A DNA stretch of 5,048 nt. Source: Thermoflexales bacterium (GTDB lineage: Bacteria > Chloroflexota > Anaerolineae > Fen-1058). The notes beneath the pieces are model-generated. The model was not told the origin of the DNA. It was given only the letters and a program-made list of their open reading frames with translations, and searched no databases. Position numbers and translations under genes: made by a program. Of the stretch, positions 1 through 5,048 are shown piece after piece. The stretch lies in NCBI GenBank assembly GCA_030834835.1, contig JAUQXD010000080.1:1-5048 (forward strand), written 5' to 3'. The stretch's first letter is position 1. Each line of letters begins with the position of its first letter.

Positions 1-1064
1 AGGCCGACGAATGCGCCGCGCGCTTGCGGATTCCACCACGGGCTGCGTTCACCGATCAAATAGGGCAGGCAGATCAGGCCGTTTGCGCCGGGCGCAACGT
101 CACCAATTGCAGCATCGCCCACGTCCCCGATTTGTCGCAGCAGCCAATCGCGCGCGCCACCCGCCGCCTGCATCGTGCCCATGGGCGCGTACAACTGCGG
201 ATGCAGATGGTGGAAGGTGAAGACGCGTTGTTGCGGATCGAAGATCGGTGTTTCGCTGGCGAAGCTGATCCACGCCGACGAGCCAATGTAGGCATAGCCG
301 TCGCCCGATTGGACCATGCCCGCCCCGACGCCCGCGCATGCGCCATCGCCGCCACCGATGACTACGGGCGTGCCTGTTTTCAAGCCTGTTTCTTCACTCG
401 CTGCCCGCGTCACTTCACCGATGATGTCGGTTGAAGTGTGAACTTCCGGCAATTTATCGGCGTCCAGACCGATCGCTTCGATCAGATCTGTGTTCCATGT
501 GCGTGAGGCCAGATCGAAGAGATTGCTGCCGGATGCGTCGGAATAATCTGTCACGGCGCGGCCTGTCAATTTGAACGCGATGAAGTCCTTGGCACACAGG
601 AACCGGTGGGTCGCCGCGTACCAATCGGGTTGGTGGTTCTTCACCCATAGGATTTTGGCCGCCAGGTAGGCTGGACTTATGCGGTGTCCTGTGCGATGAT
701 AAACACGGTCGGCGCCACAGCGATCAGCAATGAAGTTGGCTTCAGCGACGGCGCGTTGATCGGCCCAGATGATGGCCGGGCGGAGCGGGTGGCCGTGCGC
801 GTCGATTGGGACGATGCCCATCATTTGCCCGCTGAAAGTCACAGCGGCGATGTCGCCCGGATCGATATTGGACTGCGCCAGCAGGGCGCGCGTCGCGGAA
901 CAGACGGCCTGCCACCACTCAATCGGGTCTTGCTCGGCCCAACCGGCCTGCGGATACGACACGGAGTAAGCGGCCAGATGACCGGCAATCAGTCGGCCAG
1001 ATTCATCGAACAGGGTGGCCTTGTTACCCGTTGTGCCCAGATCGTGCGCCAGAATGTAGGGCAT
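1..1064 (-). CDS. FGGY-family carbohydrate kinase, xylulokinase-like (C-terminus beyond window)
   Basis: Likely phosphorylates a sugar or polyol, probably a ketopentose, with ATP in the cytoplasm after import. The reading frame is open from the ATG at 1062-1064 to the left edge, giving 354 codons of a family that usually has about 480-520, so roughly the last 130-160 residues are missing. Family marks in order: N-terminal phosphate loop DLGTTGNKATLFD (8-20); AEQDPIEWW (43-51), as in xylulokinases; GQMMG (79-83); IIWADQR (98-104); ISPAYLAAKILWVKNHQP (129-146), resembling FGGY signature 1; GGGDGACAGVGAG (237-249), whose D240 matches the catalytic Asp of E. coli XylB; GERSPWWNPQARGAF (338-352). 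No frameshift was found. XylB has His where this protein has M82 in GQMMG, a sugar-contact position, so the substrate may not be D-xylulose. Family assignment is firm; the exact substrate is unknown. It is divergent from the importer and probably part of the same pathway. Confidence 0.93.
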   Translation of the reverse strand, partial: MPYILAHDLGTTGNKATLFDESGRLIAGHLAAYSVSYPQAGWAEQDPIEWWQAVCSATRALLAQSNIDPGDIAAVTFSGQMMGIVPIDAHGHPLRPAIIWADQRAVAEANFIADRCGADRVYHRTGHRISPAYLAAKILWVKNHQPDWYAATHRFLCAKDFIAFKLTGRAVTDYSDASGSNLFDLASRTWNTDLIEAIGLDADKLPEVHTSTDIIGEVTRAASEETGLKTGTPVVIGGGDGACAGVGAGMVQSGDGYAYIGSSAWISFASETPIFDPQQRVFTFHHLHPQLYAPMGTMQAAGGARDWLLRQIGDVGDAAIGDVAPGANGLICLPYLIGERSPWWNPQARGAFVG

Positions 1065-1067
1065 AGT

Positions 1068-1073
1068 TCACCT
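1068..1073 (-). promoter_or_regulatory. Ribosome binding site of the kinase
   Basis: Read on the minus strand, AGGTGA lies 3 nt before the ATG at 1062-1064 (AGGTG with 4 nt). The spacing is short but usable. It supports this start, which also places the conserved DLGTTG phosphate loop at residues 8-13, as expected for the family. Confidence 0.6.
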
Positions 1074-1105
1074 GTGAAGGGTCAATTGGGGGGCTTGCGG
1101 CGCAA

Positions 1106-1134
1106 AGTATAGCATGAATTTGGAATTGGGTATT
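1106..1134 (-). promoter_or_regulatory. Leftward promoter for the kinase, extended -10 type
   Basis: On the minus strand TGCTATACT (1106-1114) forms an extended -10 element, TGn followed by TATACT. The position 17 nt upstream, at 1129-1134, reads AATACC, a poor -35, which fits reliance on the extended -10. The predicted start near 1099 gives a leader of about 35 nt. The -35 position overlaps by 2 bp that of the opposing importer promoter, so the two may compete for polymerase. This is prediction from motif only. Confidence 0.5.
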
Positions 1135-1161
1135 GACAGGCAAAATTTTCCATGATAGTAT
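1133..1161 (+). promoter_or_regulatory. Rightward sigma-70-type promoter for the ABC importer operon
   Basis: A perfect -35 TTGACA (1133-1138) and a -10 TAGTAT (1156-1161) are separated by the optimal 17 bp. The spacer contains the symmetric run AAAATTTT (1142-1149). Predicted transcription start is about 1168. The first of two palindromic operator-like sites begins at the end of the -10 box, so the promoter looks strong but repressible. Confidence 0.75.
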
Positions 1162-1175
1162 GTTATCGATAACAT
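1160..1175. promoter_or_regulatory. Operator O1, LacI-family type palindrome
   Basis: ATGTTATCGATAACAT is a perfect 16-bp palindrome. Its 14-bp core TGTTATCGATAACA (1161-1174) fits the LacI/GalR-family pattern TGNNANCGNTNNCA, including the central CG where the hinge helix of those repressors inserts. It covers about -8 to +8 relative to the predicted importer start, the classical place for repression. The cognate regulator is not in this window. Family assignment comes from motif shape. Confidence 0.72.
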
Positions 1176-1191
1176 GGTATGGATACCATGT
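1172..1191. promoter_or_regulatory. Operator O2, second palindrome abutting O1
   Basis: Nine-base arms (1172-1180 and 1183-1191) form a perfect inverted repeat around a central GG. Its core TGGTATGGATACCA (1175-1188) follows the O1 core without a gap and agrees with it at 11 of 14 positions, so it looks like a second, diverged copy of the same site. It lacks the central CG. It could instead be the site of a different dimeric regulator, for example a GntR-type protein with a TGGT-N6-ACCA site. Confidence 0.6.
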
Positions 1192-1461
1192 CTCGCCGCT
1201 CACCCGTTTACCCCACATTGACCGACAGGACCTGGGCGACGGCCACTCCAAACAGGGGCTTATTCCTCACTCATAACTGGGCTTCAAATTTAGGTTTTCG
1301 CTGGACCGGTTTGTGGCTTTCGGTTTCACCCGCAAGACTCATCGTTACAACTGCATCAACACAGCCTATCACGTATTGGGCGCTGGCAGTGAATTGCCAT
1401 GCTGTCTAATGACGCCAACTTGAACTCACAGCCGGTCAACCGGCCACCCCAAGGACGATCT
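1192..1461 (+). other. Long 5' leader of the importer operon, no gene recognised
   Basis: From the predicted start near 1168 to the ATPase ATG at 1462 the transcript would carry almost 300 nt of untranslated leader. I see no known riboswitch consensus, tRNA, terminator or convincing coding region. A frame that could run 1179-1409 starts inside the operator, has no ribosome binding site and has no recognisable protein character. A small inverted repeat, TGGCA-N6-TGCCA, sits at 1384-1399. The stretch may hold an unrecognised RNA element or an unseen downstream promoter. Confidence 0.5.
1451..1455 (+). promoter_or_regulatory. Ribosome binding site that fixes the ATPase start
   Basis: AAGGA ends 6 nt before the ATG at 1462. 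The in-frame upstream ATG at 1399 has no Shine-Dalgarno-like sequence. The 21 extra residues it would add (containing several Asn, Gln and Pro) do not resemble any ABC domain. The start at 1462 gives the family's normal N-terminus, with the Walker A motif at residue 38. Confidence 0.7.
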
Positions 1462-2979
<1,518 letters not shown>

Positions 2980-3017
2980 ACCGTACAAACCTCACCATCA
3001 TTAGGGGATGCCTGAAC

Positions 3018-4004
3018 ATGGAAGCGAAAATTGCTCAAAGACCTACCCTGCTCCGATCTGATACGCTGCAACGGTTTCTGGCATTTGGCGGGTTGATCGC
3101 CCTGGTTGTCGTGTTTAGCCTGGCTTCGCCGTTCTTCATGACGCCCGACAACATCGGCGGCATCTTGTTGGCGACCGCGGTGAACGGCGTATTGGCCCTG
3201 GGCGTTACTTTCGTCATCATCAATGGCGGCATTGATCTGTCCGTCGGCACAGTCATGACTTTTTCAGCCGTCATGACGGCGCAAGTCATGATCGTCTGGC
3301 AGCAGCCAGTGTTGGTCGGTATTCTGGCCGGGCTGGCGACGGGCGCGTTATGCGGCACGATTAATGGGTTGATGGTCAGCAAGATGAAGGTGCCGCCCTT
3401 TGTGGCGACGGTGGGGATGTTGTATGCCACCAAGGGGTTGTCGCTCGTCGTGTCTCAGTTGAAGCCCATCTACTTCAACGACGCGCCCATCTTCAATCAA
3501 ACGGCCATGGGGTCAGTGTTGGGATCAATCGTGCCCGCGCTTGATCCCATCAAGAACGTGGTATTGGTCATGTTCGGCGCGGCGATAATCGCAGCCTTCA
3601 TTCTGTCCAAGACCATCCTGGGCCGCTACACCTTTGCGATGGGCAGCAACGTGGAAGCCACCCGGCTATCGGGCGTCAACGTCGATCGCTGGCAGACGGC
3701 GGTCTATATGTTGTGCGGCCTGTTTGCCGGTCTGGCGGGTGTGGTGATTGGCGCGCGGCTCAACTCGGCGCAGCCGGCCCTGGGTGCAGGGTACGAATTG
3801 GATGCCATCGCCGCGGCCGTCATCGGCGGCACGTCGCTCAGCGGCGGCGAGGGTACGATTTTGGGTACCGTCATCGGCGCGTTTGTCATCAGTGTACTGG
3901 CCAACGGCCTGCGAATTCTCTCGGTGCCGCAGGAATGGCAGATCGTCGTTACGGGCACAATTCTGGTATTGGCTGTCTATATGGATCGTCGTCGCCGGAA
4001 ATAG
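3018..4004 (+). CDS. Sugar ABC importer permease, RbsC/XylH/AraH family
   Basis: Forms the membrane channel, presumably as a homodimer because only one permease gene lies between the ATPase and binding-protein genes. The 328-residue protein is normal for the family (about 310-350) and is strongly hydrophobic, with roughly 8-10 membrane segments; clear ones lie near residues 21-40, 46-67, 98-118, 180-198, 226-246 and 305-322. Conserved marks: GGIDLSVG (70-77), NGLMVSKMKVPPFVATVG (116-133), GRYTFAMGSNVEATRLSGV (202-220, the cytoplasmic coupling region), and ELDAIAAAVIGGTSLSGGEG (260-279). It ends in a basic tail, MDRRRRK. The start is the ATG at 3018 with AGGGG at 3003-3007, 10 nt upstream; longer in-frame starts would run back into the ATPase gene and add non-membrane residues. 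The 38-bp gap from the ATPase stop implies cotranscription. Confidence 0.95.
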   Translation: MEAKIAQRPTLLRSDTLQRFLAFGGLIALVVVFSLASPFFMTPDNIGGILLATAVNGVLALGVTFVIINGGIDLSVGTVMTFSAVMTAQVMIVWQQPVLVGILAGLATGALCGTINGLMVSKMKVPPFVATVGMLYATKGLSLVVSQLKPIYFNDAPIFNQTAMGSVLGSIVPALDPIKNVVLVMFGAAIIAAFILSKTILGRYTFAMGSNVEATRLSGVNVDRWQTAVYMLCGLFAGLAGVVIGARLNSAQPALGAGYELDAIAAAVIGGTSLSGGEGTILGTVIGAFVISVLANGLRILSVPQEWQIVVTGTILVLAVYMDRRRRK

Positions 4005-4013
4005 TCAGCGGCC

Positions 4014-4022
4014 AGGAGGTGA
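4014..4022 (+). other. Orphan Shine-Dalgarno-like sequence after the permease stop
   Basis: AGGAGGTGA is a full anti-16S match just after the permease stop (4002-4004), yet no ATG, GTG or TTG lies at the usual 5-12 nt distance. The next ATG, at 4045, opens a 26-codon frame that closes at 4123-4125, just before the binding-protein ATG, but it is 22 nt or more from this sequence. It could be a relic, a ribosome standby site or chance. Confidence 0.35.
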
Positions 4023-4076
4023 CAAAGACTCGACTAATTCAAGCATGTTTGACCGTCGTCGCACCTATCGTCAGGT

Positions 4077-4100
4077 TGTAAGCTCCGCGAGGAGCATGCA
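4077..4100 (+). other. Intercistronic RNA hairpin with GNRA-type tetraloop
   Basis: GCTCC (4082-4086) pairs with GGAGC (4091-4095) around GCGA, a GNRA tetraloop. After one A-A mismatch, 4077-4080 (TGTA) can pair with 4097-4100 (TGCA), one pair being G-U. No T-run follows, so it is not an intrinsic terminator. Its place between permease and binding protein fits a role in mRNA protection or processing that raises binding-protein expression, as seen in other sugar importer operons. That function is inference. Confidence 0.45.
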
Positions 4101-4113
4101 GAAAACCATACCC

Positions 4114-4119
4114 AAGGAG
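4114..4119 (+). promoter_or_regulatory. Strong ribosome binding site of the binding protein
   Basis: AAGGAG lies 8 nt before the ATG at 4128. It is a better match than those of the ATPase, permease and kinase, in line with the usual need for more binding protein than membrane complex. Confidence 0.75.
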
Positions 4120-4127
4120 ATCTGAAG

Positions 4128-5048
4128 ATGAAGAGCCACAAGTTGTTTTCGGTCGTAGTGGTCCTGTTGCTCGTGGCCGCGATGGTTGTCGCGTGTGCGC
4201 CCGCCGCTGCGCCGGCCCCGGCCGCCCCGGCTGCCGGTAAGCCGTACATCCCCGTTATTTCCAAGGGATTCCAGCACCAGTTCTGGCAAGCCGTCAAGGT
4301 AGGCTCAGAGAAGGCCGCCAAGGAATTCAACGTCGACATCACCTTCGAAGGCCCCGAGACTGAGGCGCAGGTCGACAAGCAAGTTGAGATGTTCCAGACC
4401 GCGCTCGACAAGAAGCCGGCCGCCATCTGTCTGGCCGCGGTTGACTCCAAGGCCTTCATCCCGCTGCTCGAAAAAGCCAAAGCTGCCGGCGTGCCCGTGA
4501 TCGGCTTTGACTCTGGCGTGGATAGCGACATCCCGCTGGCCACTGCGTCGACGGACAACCTTGCCGCCGCTGCGGCCGCGGCTGACCATATGGCCGAGCT
4601 CATCGGCGGTTCCGGCGAAGTGGCCATCATCGCCCACGATCAGACCAGCCGCACCGGCATCGATCGCGTGAAGGGCTTCACCGATCAAATCAAGGCCAAG
4701 TACCCGAACATCACCATCGTCGACACGCAGTACGGCGCCGGCGATCAGCTCAAGTCCACCGACATCGCCAAGGCCGTCATTGGCGCGCACCCGAATCTCA
4801 AGGGCTACTTCGGCGCGAATGAAGGCTCGATCATCGGCGTGCTGAATGCCGCGAAGGAACTGAACATGGGCGGCAAGCTGGTCATTATCGGCTACGACTC
4901 GGGCAAACAGCAGAAGGACGCCATCCGCTCTGGCTTCCAGGCGGGCGCCATCACGCAAGACCCGATCGGCATCGGCTACAAGTGCGTCGAAGCCGCGGTC
5001 AAGGCGATGAAGGGCGAGAAGCTCGAGAAGAACATCGATACCGGCTTC
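4128..5048 (+). CDS. Sugar-binding lipoprotein of the ABC importer (Peripla_BP_4 fold, C-terminus beyond window)
   Basis: Captures the sugar outside the membrane and delivers it to the permease. The 307 visible residues keep the frame to the right edge; relatives are about 330-350 long, so a short C-terminal piece is missing. Residues 1-22 are a signal peptide with a hydrophobic core (VVVVLLLVAA), ending in the lipobox VVAC with lipidated C23, then an Ala/Pro tether (24-36). The type 1 periplasmic-binding fold follows: KGFQHQFWQAVK (46-57), GVPVIGFDSG (121-130), HDQTSRTGIDRVKGF (170-184), YFGANEG (227-233), VIIGYDSGKQQ (252-262), AITQDP (274-279). Compared with RbsB, equivalents of Arg141, Asn190 and Asp215 seem kept, but the first strand loop and the DR pair at 89-90 differ, arguing against ribose. 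A pentose or polyol is plausible given the neighbouring kinase. Third gene of the operon, 123 bp after the permease. Confidence 0.94.
   Translation, partial: MKSHKLFSVVVVLLLVAAMVVACAPAAAPAPAAPAAGKPYIPVISKGFQHQFWQAVKVGSEKAAKEFNVDITFEGPETEAQVDKQVEMFQTALDKKPAAICLAAVDSKAFIPLLEKAKAAGVPVIGFDSGVDSDIPLATASTDNLAAAAAAADHMAELIGGSGEVAIIAHDQTSRTGIDRVKGFTDQIKAKYPNITIVDTQYGAGDQLKSTDIAKAVIGAHPNLKGYFGANEGSIIGVLNAAKELNMGGKLVIIGYDSGKQQKDAIRSGFQAGAITQDPIGIGYKCVEAAVKAMKGEKLEKNIDTGF

Noticed and set aside
684..1112. Forward-strand open frame across the kinase N-terminus and promoter region
   Set aside because: The minus strand carries the conserved kinase motifs over the same bases, and the frame extends into the divergent promoter region.
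1218..1246. Second importer promoter starting with TTGACC at 1218
   Set aside because: At 17 bp spacing the -10 position reads GGCCAC, which is not a plausible -10 box.
1179..1409. Possible 76-codon gene in the leader
   Set aside because: Its start lies inside the second operator and about 11 nt from the predicted transcript start. It has no ribosome binding site, its composition looks like translated non-coding DNA, and it runs into the alternative ATPase start region.
1399..1461. Longer ATPase beginning at the ATG at 1399
   Set aside because: No Shine-Dalgarno sequence is present. The extra 21 residues are not ABC-like, and the ATG at 1462 has AAGGA at good spacing.
4082..4095. Hairpin as a transcription terminator after the permease
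   Set aside because: The stem is short and is followed by ATGCAGAAAACC rather than a T-run, and the downstream gene is clearly part of the same importer.
4034..4958. Two open frames antisense to the binding-protein gene
   Set aside because: Both overlie a well-supported lipoprotein gene and have shadow-type composition (Ala/Ser or Gly/Val/Asp rich), with no domain marks.

Overview
This window holds one carbohydrate uptake and phosphorylation locus with two divergent transcription units. A leftward FGGY-family sugar kinase (xylulokinase-like, 3' part cut off by the window edge) faces a rightward three-gene CUT2-type (ribose/xylose/galactose-type) ABC importer: a double-NBD ATPase, one permease and a lipoprotein sugar-binding protein whose C-terminus is cut off by the right edge. 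The DNA is fairly GC-rich. The binding protein has a lipobox signal peptide followed by an Ala/Pro-rich tether, so it is membrane-anchored rather than free in a periplasm. That, with the general protein style, suggests a Chloroflexota (Anaerolineae-like) or Gram-positive-type bacterium. This assignment is inference and only moderately secure.

Layout: 1-1064 (-) kinase; 1065-1461 divergent control region and long leader; 1462-2979 (+) ATPase; 3018-4004 (+) permease; 4005-4127 intercistronic gap with an orphan Shine-Dalgarno-like sequence and a GNRA-capped hairpin; 4128-5048 (+) binding protein. No tRNA, rRNA, CRISPR array, insertion sequence or regulator gene is visible.

The control region is the most informative non-coding part. 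A near-consensus promoter (TTGACA-17-TAGTAT) fires right towards the importer, and an extended -10 promoter fires left towards the kinase; the proposed -35 boxes overlap. Directly over the rightward start point lie two abutting 14-bp palindromic sites, TGTTATCGATAACA and TGGTATGGATACCA, identical at 11 of 14 positions. The first matches the LacI-family operator pattern TGNNANCGNTNNCA exactly.

As a working model, a LacI-type repressor encoded outside the window responds to the sugar. The binding protein captures it, the permease and ATPase import it, and the kinase phosphorylates it for entry into a pentose or polyol pathway. The substrate cannot be read from the sequence. The binding-site residues differ from those of ribose-binding protein, and the kinase has Met where E. 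coli XylB has its sugar-contacting His, so neither ribose nor ordinary D-xylulose should be assumed. I see no wholly new system here; the points of interest are the tandem operator, the long leader, the intercistronic elements and the unassigned substrate.
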